A stretch of 46,690 nt of DNA from Bacteroidota bacterium (GTDB lineage Bacteria > Bacteroidota > Bacteroidia > Bacteroidales > JACABE01). Each line of letters begins with the position of its first letter. The stretch's first letter is position 1. Below the pieces are notes generated by a model. It was not told the DNA's origin. It did not search any database and saw nothing but the letters and a program-made list of their open reading frames with translations. Location of the stretch: positions 28,753-75,442 of the forward strand of contig JACABE010000018.1 in assembly GCA_013377005.1 (NCBI GenBank), in the 5' to 3' direction. The position numbers and the translations under genes are program-made. Positions 7,804 through 17,600 of this stretch are shown in pieces.

Positions 7804-9753
7804 ATGAGAAGATCAAAAACGGCACATGGGCATATTACCAAGCTAAGTGCTGCAGGCTTATTAATTACATTGGGCATTGTTTACGGCGATATCGGAACTT
7901 CGCCTCTTTATGTACTTAAAGCAATTATTGCCGGAAGTTCAGTTATAGATAAAAATAATATTTTCGGAGCATTATCTTGTGTAATCTGGACTTTAACTTT
8001 ACAATCTACCGTAAAATATATTATTATTACATTACGTGCAGACAACAAGGGTGAAGGTGGAATTTTTTCTCTCTTCGCATTGATTCGTAAAAGAGCAAAA
8101 TGGGCTTATGTTCTTGCCATAGTCGGAGGTTGTGCATTATTAGCCGATGGTATCATAACACCTGCCATTACCGTTACTTCTTCAATAGAAGGATTGCGAA
8201 TGATTATTCCAAAAGTAAATGTAATCCCTATAGTTGTCGTAATTATTACTTTTCTTTTTGTTATACAACAGTTTGGAACCAATTTCTTAGGTAAATCATT
8301 TGGACCTATGATGTTTATCTGGTTTGCCATGCTTTCTATACTTGGCATTTCTCAAATAATAATGTATCCAACCATTTTTCATGCTTTTAATCCTTATTAT
8401 GCTTATAAGTTTTTGGCCGAAAATCCAAATGGCTTTATATTATTGGGTGCAGTTTTCCTTTGCACAACAGGTGCAGAAGCTTTGTATTCCGATTTGGGGC
8501 ATTGTGGTATTAAGAACATTAGAATGACATGGATTTTTGTCAAAGCCTCATTAATTTTAAATTACTTAGGACAAGGTGCCTGGATTTTAAGCAACTCTGA
8601 AACCATGGTTAGAGCTACAAATCCATTTTTTGCCATTATGCCGTCTTGGTTTTTGATTGTTGGAATTATTATATCTACCATTGCTGCTATTATTGCCAGT
8701 CAGGCATTAATAAGCGGTTCATATACATTAATAAGCGAAGCTATTTCATTAAACTTTTGGCCAAAAGTAAGAATAAATTATCCTACCAATATTAAAGGTC
8801 AGATGTATATTTCGAGTATTAATTGGATGTTGTGGGCAGGATGTTTGTTTGTGATTTTTTACTTCAAAGAGTCTTCCAATATGGAAGCAGCTTATGGGTT
8901 GGCAATTACCATCACCATGCTTATGACAACCTTACTGCTTAGTGTATATCTGCATTATCTTCATATACCTAAATATATAATTTCTATTTTTCTTCTTGTT
9001 TATTTATCTATTGAAGGTTCTTTTTTGGCTGCAAACTTGAATAAATTTATGCATGGAGGATGGGTTTCCTTATTAATTGCAAGTATTTTGTTTGTTGTAA
9101 TGTATATTTGGTTTCATGGAAGAAGAATCAAAAATAGTTTTATTGAATTTGTTCAGATTAAGAAATATTTGGAAATTCTGAAAAGCTTACATGGTGATGA
9201 ATCTATTCCAAAAACTTCTACTAATTTGGTTTATATTACAAGAGCTGCCAGAAAAACGGAAATTGAGTCGAAAATAATGTATTCTATTTTCAACAAACAA
9301 CCCAAACGTGCAGATGTATATTGGCTTATACATGTAGATATTGTAGATGAGCCTTATGAAATGAGTTATTCGGTAAACCAATTAATCCCCAAAATACTAT
9401 ATCGTATTGATTTTAAATTAGGATTTAAGGTACAGCCGAGGGTAAACTTATACTTCCGTCAGGTAATTGAAGAAATGGCAAAAAACAATGAAATTGATGT
9501 TTCAAGCCATTACCATTCATTACGTCAGTTTAATATTATGGCTGACTTTAAATTTGTTATTATCGATCGTATACAAAACTACGACTTTGACTTTGCTCCT
9601 TTTAAACAGTTTTTAATGAATTTGTATTCATTCGTTAAGCAGTTTGGTATAACAGAAGTTCGTTCTCTCGGACTAGATACCAGTAATGTAATCATTGAAC
9701 AAGTTCCACTTATTATCGACAGCAAAATAAAATCAGAGTTAATCCGGCACTGA
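7804..9753 (+). CDS. kup: Kup-type potassium uptake permease
   Basis: At 649 residues this matches the usual Kup length. The N-terminus has the family signature GIVYGDIGTSPLYVLKAI at about residues 19-36. About twelve membrane helices follow, with ADGIITPAITVTSSIEGL (about 110-127) and GAEALYSDLGHCG (about 223-235), both characteristic. The last 200 residues form the cytoplasmic domain (from about residue 450, TSTNLVYITRAAR onwards). Kup proteins import K+ with protons. It follows the DedA gene by 9 bp. It converges on the minus-strand PAS gene, with only 5 bp between the two stop codons and no room for a separate terminator. Confidence 0.95.
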   Translation: MRRSKTAHGHITKLSAAGLLITLGIVYGDIGTSPLYVLKAIIAGSSVIDKNNIFGALSCVIWTLTLQSTVKYIIITLRADNKGEGGIFSLFALIRKRAKWAYVLAIVGGCALLADGIITPAITVTSSIEGLRMIIPKVNVIPIVVVIITFLFVIQQFGTNFLGKSFGPMMFIWFAMLSILGISQIIMYPTIFHAFNPYYAYKFLAENPNGFILLGAVFLCTTGAEALYSDLGHCGIKNIRMTWIFVKASLILNYLGQGAWILSNSETMVRATNPFFAIMPSWFLIVGIIISTIAAIIASQALISGSYTLISEAISLNFWPKVRINYPTNIKGQMYISSINWMLWAGCLFVIFYFKESSNMEAAYGLAITITMLMTTLLLSVYLHYLHIPKYIISIFLLVYLSIEGSFLAANLNKFMHGGWVSLLIASILFVVMYIWFHGRRIKNSFIEFVQIKKYLEILKSLHGDESIPKTSTNLVYITRAARKTEIESKIMYSIFNKQPKRADVYWLIHVDIVDEPYEMSYSVNQLIPKILYRIDFKLGFKVQPRVNLYFRQVIEEMAKNNEIDVSSHYHSLRQFNIMADFKFVIIDRIQNYDFDFAPFKQFLMNLYSFVKQFGITEVRSLGLDTSNVIIEQVPLIIDSKIKSELIRH

Positions 9754-9758
9754 TAGTG

Positions 9759-10100
9759 TTAAGGATTTCTTTTAAAATGTTTCATTTCCATAGGTATTAC
9801 TAATGATAATTCGGTAAATCCCATGTATTCGCCGTTTTCGTACCATGGTGTTTGATAAATCATCTTTTTAATTCCGTTTTTTTCGATGGTATACGCATTT
9901 GTGCTTTCATTAACTAGCATTTCAGCTAACATAGTTCTGGATGGCTCTGGATGGCAATTAAGCACGTTTTCGCCTATTAGTTCTTTTGCTCCGTATTTCT
10001 CGAAAGTAGCTGCCGATTTATTGTTCATATATAAAATTTTGCCCTCTTTATCGCAAACTGTAACAGCTATAGGCAGTTCTTCATACCAATTGGTTTCCAT
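9759..10100 (-). CDS. Stand-alone PAS domain protein
   Basis: At 113 residues this is little more than one PAS domain: LPIAVTVCDKEGKILYMNNK opens the fold and PWYENGEYMGFTELSLVIP closes it. The middle has the segment NCHPEPSR, a histidine- and cysteine-containing loop found in PAS domains related to DUF438-type sensors, where it may bind haem or metal; that is inference. No output domain is attached, so it would have to signal through a partner. It ends 5 bp from the kup stop, convergently. The start is ATG 10098-10100. Confidence 0.75.
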   Translation of the reverse strand: METNWYEELPIAVTVCDKEGKILYMNNKSAATFEKYGAKELIGENVLNCHPEPSRTMLAEMLVNESTNAYTIEKNGIKKMIYQTPWYENGEYMGFTELSLVIPMEMKHFKRNP

Positions 10101-10354
10101 TTATTGTGATATTTTAGTATTATTTATAGCTGCAAATGTAGTATTTATATTTTGAAAGCTTAAAATCCTTGATGGATTAGCTTAGATAAAAATAAAATTA
10201 ATGTTATAGGTAACTTTTGATTTCATTAAAGAAAAAATGCTCTCTCCTGAAGAAATTGTAAAAACTTTAAAATATGAACCATTAATTTTTGAAGTCAAAC
10301 GCACAATAAAGAGTTTATAATCAAAATTTAAAGAAAAAAAACAGTAAGATTAAA

Positions 10355-11353
10355 TCAATGTAAGATTTTATAAACTAGTTCTTTCATTAATTCTCCATCG
10401 GTAGCAGATGCATTGTCAACACCTTTTGATTTTACATCATAAATTCTTAGTAATGAAATAATTTGATGCAATTGTTCTCTTGTGAATTTCCTTGAAGCAG
10501 TATCATAGTCTTTTACAAAAAACGGATTAACACCCAACACAGAAGCAGCATTTTTTTGAGATTTATCAGTTAATTCAATGTATGTAAGTATTTTTACAAA
10601 AAAAGAATATAAAATGGGTAAAATCTTTACTAAAGGATTTTCTCTTGGGTTGGCAGCAAAATAATTGATAATTTGATTTGCTTTAACTATTTCTTTATTC
10701 CCTAAAGCTTTTTGCAATTCAAAAACGTTGAAATCCTTACTAATACCAATGTTATCTTCAATAATTTCCGGAGTAATACTTGTATTTTGAGGAACATTGA
10801 TTATTAGTTTATTAATTTCATTTACAATTTTTTGCAAATCAGTGCCCAAAAAATCGGCAAGTAATTTGCAGGCACTGGGTGTAATTTGAAATTCCTTCTT
10901 CTTTAAATAATTAATTATCCAGTTGGAAATTTCATTTTCGTAAAGTTTTTTAGATTCAAAAAAAACACCTTTTTTCTCAATATTTTTTTTGAAACTGGTT
11001 CTACCATCTATTTTTTTATACTTATAACAAAGCACTAAGATTGTTGAATTCTGAATATTTTCAAGATAAGAGTTTAAGCCTTCTATTTTATCAATTTCCT
11101 GTGCTTCTTTTACAATTACCACCTGATAATTTGCCATCATCGGAAATCGCTTGGCGTTGTTGACGATTGTGTTTATGTCAATGTCTTTCCCATACAAAAC
11201 ACTTTGGTTAAACTCTTTTTCATCATCAGTAAGTGTATATTTTTCAATATAATCAGCAATTTCATCAATATAAAAAGGTTCTTCGCCTGATAATAAATAG
11301 ATAGGACGAAATATTTTGTTTTTTAAATCCGCAAGAATTTGTTCAAATGTCAT
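10355..11353 (-). CDS. holA: DNA polymerase III subunit delta
   Basis: A 332-residue protein of the clamp-loader delta family. The N-terminal domain opens with FRPIYLLSGEEPFYIDEIAD, the degenerate P-loop region typical of HolA. The middle carries ELQKALGN and the C-terminal domain has the helical collar segment. Delta opens the sliding clamp during loading onto primed DNA. It lies downstream of the AMP nucleosidase gene on the same strand with a 45-bp gap, so the two may be cotranscribed. In many Bacteroidota holA sits near amn and an HSDR_N_2 gene; here that gene is present but set apart by a barrel-protein gene. The start is ATG 11351-11353. Confidence 0.92.
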   Translation of the reverse strand: MTFEQILADLKNKIFRPIYLLSGEEPFYIDEIADYIEKYTLTDDEKEFNQSVLYGKDIDINTIVNNAKRFPMMANYQVVIVKEAQEIDKIEGLNSYLENIQNSTILVLCYKYKKIDGRTSFKKNIEKKGVFFESKKLYENEISNWIINYLKKKEFQITPSACKLLADFLGTDLQKIVNEINKLIINVPQNTSITPEIIEDNIGISKDFNVFELQKALGNKEIVKANQIINYFAANPRENPLVKILPILYSFFVKILTYIELTDKSQKNAASVLGVNPFFVKDYDTASRKFTREQLHQIISLLRIYDVKSKGVDNASATDGELMKELVYKILH

Positions 11354-11398
11354 TGATGAATGATAAATTATGAATTAGGAATACCTTACAGCCGATAT

Positions 11399-12187
11399 TT
11401 AATATTGATTGTTATAGTCGAAATATAGATGCTTAACTGTTTGTCCTTTATTGATTAATTGTTTTAACGAGTCAATTCCTATTTCTAAATGGTCAGCTAA
11501 ATAGGTTTCAGAAACTTTTTTGTCAAGTTCTTCTGTTTTAACACCCTCTGATATCATAGGTTGATCGGATACCAACAACAAAGCACCCGAAGGAATATGA
11601 TTGTAAAAGCCTACAATGAAAATGGTGGCTGTTTCCATATCAATTGCCATGCTTCGCATGGTACGAAGGTAGTTTTTAAACTCTTCATCATGTTCCCATA
11701 CCCTGCGGTTGGTAGTATAAACAGTTCCTGTCCAGTAATCTCTGTCGTGATCGCGGATAGTTGTCGATATAGCTTTTTGTAAGTTAAAGGCAGGTAATGC
11801 AGGCACTTCTTTAGGGAAATAATCTCTGGAAGTTCCTTCGCCTCTTATTGCTGCAATTGGAAGAATTAAATCGCCTATATTATTTTTCTTTTTTAAACCA
11901 CCGCATTTTCCAAGAAACAATACTGCCTTAGGATGTATGGCACTTAATAAATCCATAACAGTTGCTGCATTGGCACTACCCATTCCAAAATTAATTATAG
12001 TAATATTATTAGCTGTGGCACTTTGCATTGCTTTTTCGTTGCCATTGATAGGTACTTTGAATTTTTCTGCAAACATTTCAACGTATTTTGAAAAGTTTAC
12101 CAATAAAATATATCTGCCAAAATCTTTTAATTCTGTTCCTGTATAGCGAGGTAGCCAGTTTTCAACAATTTCTTCTTTCGTTTTCAT
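11399..12187 (-). CDS. amn: AMP nucleosidase
   Basis: This 262-residue protein belongs to the nucleoside phosphorylase superfamily in the short form of AMP nucleosidase usual in Bacteroidota. It lacks the large N-terminal domain of the E. coli enzyme. Visible motifs are NFGMGSANAATVMDLL (about residues 65-80), LFLGKCGGLKKKNNIGD (phosphate/ribose site region), and SMAIDMETATIF with the conserved Glu-Thr pair that binds ribose. SDQPMISEGVKT follows. It cleaves AMP to adenine and ribose 5-phosphate. It lies upstream of holA on the same strand. A TAAATTTG element at 12220-12227 lies before the start codon (ATG 12185-12187). Confidence 0.9.
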   Translation of the reverse strand: MKTKEEIVENWLPRYTGTELKDFGRYILLVNFSKYVEMFAEKFKVPINGNEKAMQSATANNITIINFGMGSANAATVMDLLSAIHPKAVLFLGKCGGLKKKNNIGDLILPIAAIRGEGTSRDYFPKEVPALPAFNLQKAISTTIRDHDRDYWTGTVYTTNRRVWEHDEEFKNYLRTMRSMAIDMETATIFIVGFYNHIPSGALLLVSDQPMISEGVKTEELDKKVSETYLADHLEIGIDSLKQLINKGQTVKHLYFDYNNQY

Positions 12188-12219
12188 GCCTATACTTAAA
12201 TTTAGAAATAAATATTCTA

Positions 12220-12227
12220 CAAATTTA
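12220..12227 (-). promoter_or_regulatory. Putative -7 element for amn-holA
   Basis: On the minus strand TAAATTTG fits TAnnTTTG and lies 33 bp before the amn start codon. No clear TTTG is found at the expected -33 distance, so the call rests on the -7 alone. Confidence 0.4.
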
Positions 12228-12290
12228 CATATTTTTTAATAGTTACGAATTGTTCTTTAAAAAAACATAAACTATAAATTATAAAATACA

Positions 12291-13640
12291 CTAAAATAAA
12301 TAATTTAAATTAATATAAAATGCTGAATTTCCGTCTTCAACATCTTTGGCTCTGGCATAAGTAAAATTTAATATAAAATTTGAGTTTAATACAAAATGCA
12401 AACTGCTACCATAGCCAATGTGCAATCCTTCGTTATTGGAATCAATATTATAATTTTGAGGAAGATTGGATTTAATAAAATTATATTTTTGAATAACTTC
12501 GCCCATATCGGTAAAGCCGCTTAATGCGATATAAAAGTTTTGTTTAAATAATTGGGTACGCAAAAACTTCCAACGAAGCTCGAAATTACTGTAAAACATT
12601 CCTTCGCCAACCAATCGATTGCGTAAAACACCTCTTATTGTTTTGGCTCCACCTAATCCATCGCGGGTAGGTTTATTGGATGCATATAAAAATGGTAACA
12701 TATAAAAAGGCATTTCTCCGGCTATTTTACCCTGATAAGCAACTCGGCAAGCAAGATTTAAAACTTCTTTTTTTAGCGTAAAATATTGGCGATGACTGAT
12801 TGCAAATTGAACATAATTATAATTGTTGCCAATAAAAGAAGGTGAAAGCAACAGCAACGCCTCCGACCAAATTCCACGCATAGGATTTGATTCATTATCA
12901 CGCGTATCATAAACAATACCAAGCTTTATAATTTGTGTAGTTCCTCCATTTTCTTGTCCTTTGGGGATAATGCCCCAAGTTTTATATTTTTCAAATAAAC
13001 TTGTAGTTGTATCTACAGCAGGCAACAATTTATCAGCATCTCTACCTTCGTTTAAGCTTTTTATATCTACTTTCCCGATTTTATTATCGTACAAACCATA
13101 TCCTAAAACCCATTGTATAGCTTTATCTTTACGTAAGCTTAGAAAATCAAGTGTTAAACGGAATAGTTGCCTGTCGATGCGATAATACATACGCGATAAA
13201 TACGTTGGGTTGTTTGCATTATCATCTTCAAAATTATGGTTATATGTGGCTTGATAACCGTTAAATCCGTAAAAGTCTAAGGCTTGTTCCTGAAAATAAC
13301 TGATGTCTCCTGTAAATCTTATTCCTTTTATCAGGTATTTCGAATCATAAGTAATTTGATTGATTCCGCTGCCCTTGGTAGTTCTCGACCATTCTAAATA
13401 AATTGAATGGCGATAGTCGGGATAGATAGTTCCGTTTCCGTAATCAAACAAATTAAGAACAGCTCCGTATTTAAAACCTATGTCAGAATCAAACGCAATA
13501 GCAGGAATTGCACCAAAACTCCATCCCTTGATTTGCTTTTCTTTTTTTGCCGGCAAAAGGCTAGAATCAGATTTTTCTTGTCCATTAACTAACACGCTAA
13601 TTATTAAGAATGATAATGTTAATAAAGTAAATTTTTTCAA
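12291..13640 (-). CDS. Omp85/BamA-TamA-type outer-membrane barrel protein without POTRA domains
   Basis: A 449-residue protein with a signal peptide (KKFTLLTLSFLIISVLVNGQ) is followed almost at once by barrel sequence of alternating pattern. It has the GVLRNRLVGEGMFYSNFELRW segment, which resembles the conserved Omp85 strand/loop region. It ends INLNYLF with the terminal aromatic residue expected of an outer-membrane protein recognised by BamA. It has no POTRA repeats, so it is not the core assembly factor. Similar short members are common in Bacteroidota and often listed as surface antigen D15-like. The signal peptide is complete only if translation starts at the TTG at 13638-13640; no in-frame ATG lies nearby. 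Confidence 0.78.
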   Translation of the reverse strand: MKKFTLLTLSFLIISVLVNGQEKSDSSLLPAKKEKQIKGWSFGAIPAIAFDSDIGFKYGAVLNLFDYGNGTIYPDYRHSIYLEWSRTTKGSGINQITYDSKYLIKGIRFTGDISYFQEQALDFYGFNGYQATYNHNFEDDNANNPTYLSRMYYRIDRQLFRLTLDFLSLRKDKAIQWVLGYGLYDNKIGKVDIKSLNEGRDADKLLPAVDTTTSLFEKYKTWGIIPKGQENGGTTQIIKLGIVYDTRDNESNPMRGIWSEALLLLSPSFIGNNYNYVQFAISHRQYFTLKKEVLNLACRVAYQGKIAGEMPFYMLPFLYASNKPTRDGLGGAKTIRGVLRNRLVGEGMFYSNFELRWKFLRTQLFKQNFYIALSGFTDMGEVIQKYNFIKSNLPQNYNIDSNNEGLHIGYGSSLHFVLNSNFILNFTYARAKDVEDGNSAFYINLNYLF

Positions 13641-13743
13641 AAATAGGAGTATTAAGTTATTAATTCTTTCGCATTATTAAGTTGATTATTGAATGAGAAA
13701 TCGACAATTAGTTGGTAAAAATAAACATTCTTTCATAAGAAAA

Positions 13744-13773
13744 TTGAAAAATGATATTTTTTGTGTAGGTTTG
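13744..13773 (+). promoter_or_regulatory. Promoter before the HSDR_N_2 gene
   Basis: TTG at 13744-13746 and TAGGTTTG at 13766-13773 are spaced by 19 bp, fitting the Bacteroidota consensus. The gene starts 28 bp after the -7 element. Confidence 0.6.
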
Positions 13774-13801
13774 TAATTCATTAATTTATTATTTGGATTG
13801 A

Positions 13802-14251
13802 ATGCTAAAGCTTAATTTCCCATCCTATTCTTTCAAAATTCAGGAAACTGAAAAGGGCAATGAAATATTTGATATAATCAGAAAGAAATATGTTGCTTTT
13901 ACCAATGAAGAATGGGTGAGGCAACATTGTATTGCTTATCTGATAAACGAAAAAGCATATCCAGCTTCACTTATAGCTGTGGAAAAAGCTCTTGTAGTTA
14001 ATGGACTCAAAAAGAGAACTGATATTTTAGTGTATGGGAAAGACGGTACACCAAAATTAATTGTTGAATGTAAAGCTTCGCATATAAAAATTACAAACGA
14101 AGTATTTGATCAGATAGCTCGTTACAATATGACATTGAAAGTAAATTATTTGATGGTAACCAATGGATTACAGCATTATTGTTGCTTAATTAATCATCAG
14201 GAAGCGAGTTATAAGTTTTTGGAAGAAGTTCCGGTTTTTCTCGGATTATAA
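13802..14251 (+). CDS. HSDR_N_2 (type I restriction HsdR N-terminal-like) nuclease-fold protein
   Basis: A 149-residue single-domain protein of the family named for the N-terminus of type I restriction R subunits. It shows the PD-(D/E)XK layout: Asp74 in KRTDILVYGK, then Glu89 and Lys91 in LIVECKAS. EEWVRQHCIAYLI is at about residues 37-49, where this family has a conserved arginine and histidine. No helicase domain and no hsdM/hsdS genes are nearby, so it is not part of a restriction system here. Copies of this protein are near-universal in Bacteroidota beside holA and amn, suggesting a housekeeping DNA-related role that I cannot specify. The start ATG follows a good promoter. Confidence 0.85.
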   Translation: MLKLNFPSYSFKIQETEKGNEIFDIIRKKYVAFTNEEWVRQHCIAYLINEKAYPASLIAVEKALVVNGLKKRTDILVYGKDGTPKLIVECKASHIKITNEVFDQIARYNMTLKVNYLMVTNGLQHYCCLINHQEASYKFLEEVPVFLGL

Positions 14252-14331
14252 GTATAAATCTAAGTTTTCGATTAATTGTATTTTTTTTATTTTGCATTTA
14301 GTGAAAATAATTTCTTTTTAAATATTATTTA

Positions 14332-14339
14332 TATCTTTG
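14332..14339 (+). promoter_or_regulatory. Promoter -7 element of the riboswitch-metH-metF unit
   Basis: TATCTTTG matches TAnnTTTG and lies about 45 bp before the riboswitch. No TTTG stands at the expected -33 position (a TTTC at 14311-14314 is 17 bp away). Confidence 0.55.
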
Positions 14340-14384
14340 CAGCACAATTCAAATATTCTTTTCTTAAGGGTATTTGATTATAAA

Positions 14385-14468
14385 GAAGAGGGGAGAGATC
14401 AGGCTCTATTAACCTCTGGCAACCTTCCAAATTTGGAAAAGGTGCCAAAACCTGCCCGTAATGGGATT
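14385..14468 (+). ncRNA. SAM riboswitch (S-box/SAM-I type) upstream of metH
   Basis: The conserved core words occur in order: GGGGAGAGATC, GGCTC, CTCTGGCAACC, GGTGCCAA and CCTGCCCG. A side hairpin TTCCAAATTTGGAA stands between the GGCAACC and GGTGCCAA strands, and a short CCCGTAATGGG hairpin closes the 3' side. This is the S-box pattern in the form seen before methionine genes in Bacteroidota. It binds S-adenosylmethionine and turns off expression when SAM is abundant. The expression platform must lie in the 150 bp to the metH start. The AT-rich stem AATACATTTATGTATT (about 14494-14511) is a candidate part, but no clean terminator with a U-run is visible. Confidence 0.85.
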
Positions 14469-14628
14469 TATAATTAAAATACGTCAATAATGAATACATT
14501 TATGTATTTATATAATCTTACTATATAATATTAGCATAAATGTTGATTGTTTCTTAATTATTCTTATCTTTATACGGTGTTTTTTATTTTTTAATTAATT
14601 AGAATTTTTCAAAGTGGAAAAAGAATTG

Positions 14629-17600
14629 ATGATAAAAAAAGAGCTGGAAAAGCGGATTTTAATACTCGATGGTGCAATGGGTACTATGATACAACGTTAT
14701 AAGTTGCAAGAAAAGGATTATAGAGGTATTCGATTTGCTGATTATCCTTCAGATTTAAAAGGAAATAACGATTTGCTTTCAATCACCCGCCAAGATGTTA
14801 TTCAAACTATTCATGAACAGTATCTTAAAGCAGGGGCTGATATTATTGAAACCAATACTTTTAATGCCAATCGCATTTCGATGGCTGATTACAATATGGA
14901 AAGCTTGGCTTTTGAATTAAATATTGAATCTGCCAAAATTGCGCGCAGTGTAGCTGATAAATATACTTTACTAAATCCCCAAAAACCACGTTTTGTGGCA
15001 GGATCAATAGGTCCAACAAATAAAACAGCTTCGATGTCACCTGATGTAAATAATCCTGCTTATCGTGCCGTTTTGTTTGATGATTTGGTTCAAGCATACA
15101 AAGAACAAACCTCGGCTTTAATTGAAGGTGGCGTTGATTTGCTACTTATTGAAACTATTTTCGATACATTAAATGCAAAAGCTGCATTGTTTGCTATCGA
15201 AGAGGTATTAAAAGAAAAAGAAATGCGTTTGCCGGTTATGGTTTCAGGAACAATAACAGATGCAAGCGGTAGAACATTGTCGGGGCAAACTGTTGAGGCA
15301 TTTATTAATTCATTATCGCATATTGATTTGTTGAGTATAGGGTTGAATTGTGCATTGGGTGCTAAGGAAATGCGTCCATATATTGAGGAAATAGCTCATA
15401 AAGCACGTTTTTATACCAGTGCATACCCAAATGCTGGTTTACCTAATCAATTTGGTGAATATGACGAAACACCTGAAGAAATGGTGTTACATATTCAAGA
15501 TTTTATTGAAAATGGATTTGTAAACATTATTGGTGGATGCTGTGGTACTACACCCGAACATATTCGTTTGTTTAGCAAAGCTGCTGAAGTTGCTAAGCCA
15601 CGTCATCAATTAATGTTGGAACACATTACAAAACTAAGCGGCTTAGAGTCTTTAACAATAGAAAAAGCTTCTAATTTTATTAATATTGGTGAAAGAACCA
15701 ATGTTTCGGGTTCTAAAAAATTTGCACGTTTGATACGCGAAGAAAAATATGAAGATGCACTTTCAGTAGCTCGTCAGCAAGTAGAAGCAGGTGCTCAGGT
15801 ATTGGATGTAAACTTAGACGATGCCATGTTGGATAGTAAAAAGGAAATGCATACATTTTTAAATCTTTTAGCTACAGATCCTGATATTGCTCGTATCCCT
15901 ATAATGATTGATTCTTCTAAATGGGAAGTTATTGAAGCTGGTTTAAAATGTTTGCAAGGTAAATCTATAGTAAATTCAATAAGTTTAAAAGAAGGTGAAG
16001 CAGATTTTGTTGAAAAAGCAAAAAAAATCAAACAATATGGTGCTGCAATTATTGTTATGGCTTTTGATGAGCAAGGTCAAGCAGTAACTTTTGAACGAAA
16101 AACTTCGATTTGTAAACGTGCATACAATATTTTAACACAAAAGCTTAACTTCTTACCCGAAGATATTATTTTCGACCCAAATATATTAACCATTGCTACT
16201 GGAATTGATGAGCATAATAATTATGCTATTGAATTTATTAAAACAGTAAAATGGATTAAAGAAAATTTACCTTTTACTAAAATTAGCGGTGGAATTAGCA
16301 ATTTATCATTTTCTTTTCGTGGGAATGATTATATACGTGAGGCAATGCATGCAGCTTTTTTATACCATGCCATTGAAGCTGGTATGGATATGGGTATTGT
16401 TAATGCCGGCAATTTGCCAATTTATGATGAAATTCCAAAAGATTTGCTCAAATTAGTGGAAGATGTTATTCTTAATAGAAGAAAAGATGCTACTGAGCGA
16501 CTAATTGCTTATGCCGAGAATAATAAAAATACCGAAACTAAAGAAGAAAAAATTTTAGAATGGCGTAACTTATCAGTAAATGATCGATTAACACATTCGT
16601 TGATAAAAGGAATTACTGAGTTTATTGATATTGATGTTGAAGAAGCACGACAAGGTTTTGACAAAGCATTAAATGTAATTGAAGGTCCTTTGATGGATGG
16701 AATGAACATAGTAGGTGATTTGTTTGGTAAAGGAAAAATGTTTCTGCCACAAGTAGTTAAAAGTGCGCGTGTAATGAAAAAGGCGGTTGCTGTTCTTTTG
16801 CCATATATTGAAAAGGAAAATGCAGGTAAAATAAGTAGTTCGGCGGGAAAAGTCTTACTTGCTACTGTAAAAGGTGATGTGCATGATATTGGGAAAAATA
16901 TTGTAGGTGTGGTAATGGCTTGCAATAATTTTGAAGTTATAGATTTAGGTGTTATGGTGCCTGCTGAAAAAATTATTCAAGCTGCTATTGACCAAAAAGT
17001 TGATTTGGTTGGTTTGAGTGGGTTAATTACACCATCTTTAGAAGAAATGGTTCATATTGCTAAGGAATTTGAACGTTTGAAATTGAATATTCCTATTTTA
17101 ATTGGTGGTGCAACTACATCAAAAATACATACCGCTGTTAAGATTTCTCCAAATTATAATTCTCCTGTAATATACGTCAAAGATGCTTCGTTAAGTGTTG
17201 GTATAAGTGCAAATCTTTTGTCTGATAGTACAAAAGAAACATTAATAAATTCAATTAATAAAGAATATCAAGAAATTAGAGAAACCTATCAAACTACTAA
17301 ATTAAAGCGTGATGCTTATATTTCTTTAGAAGAAGCTCGTAGGAACAAGCTTAGAATTAATTGGGTGAATCAGGAAATTGCAAAACCGAAACAAATAGGT
17401 GTTCAATATCTTTTAAACTATTCGTTGAAAGAAATTGCGGAATATATTGATTGGACTTTCTTTTTTCACGAATGGCAAATTAATGGTAAGTTTCCTGCAA
17501 TTTTCTCCGATCCACTAAAAGGAAATGAGGCTAAAAAATTGTATGAAGATGCGCAATTGCTTTTAAACAGAATTATAAATGAGCAAATGCTTACTGCTAA

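Noticed and set aside
10210-10320. Short plus-strand frame ending in EPLIFEVKRTIKSL
   Set aside because: Only 27 codons from its first ATG (10237), with a stop shortly upstream. It could be a relic of a lost gene, but there is nothing to anchor it.
13802-14251. Type I restriction system
   Set aside because: Only the HsdR N-terminal-like domain is present, and it is a stand-alone gene. There is no helicase, methylase or specificity gene, and the family is a common housekeeping neighbour of holA and amn.
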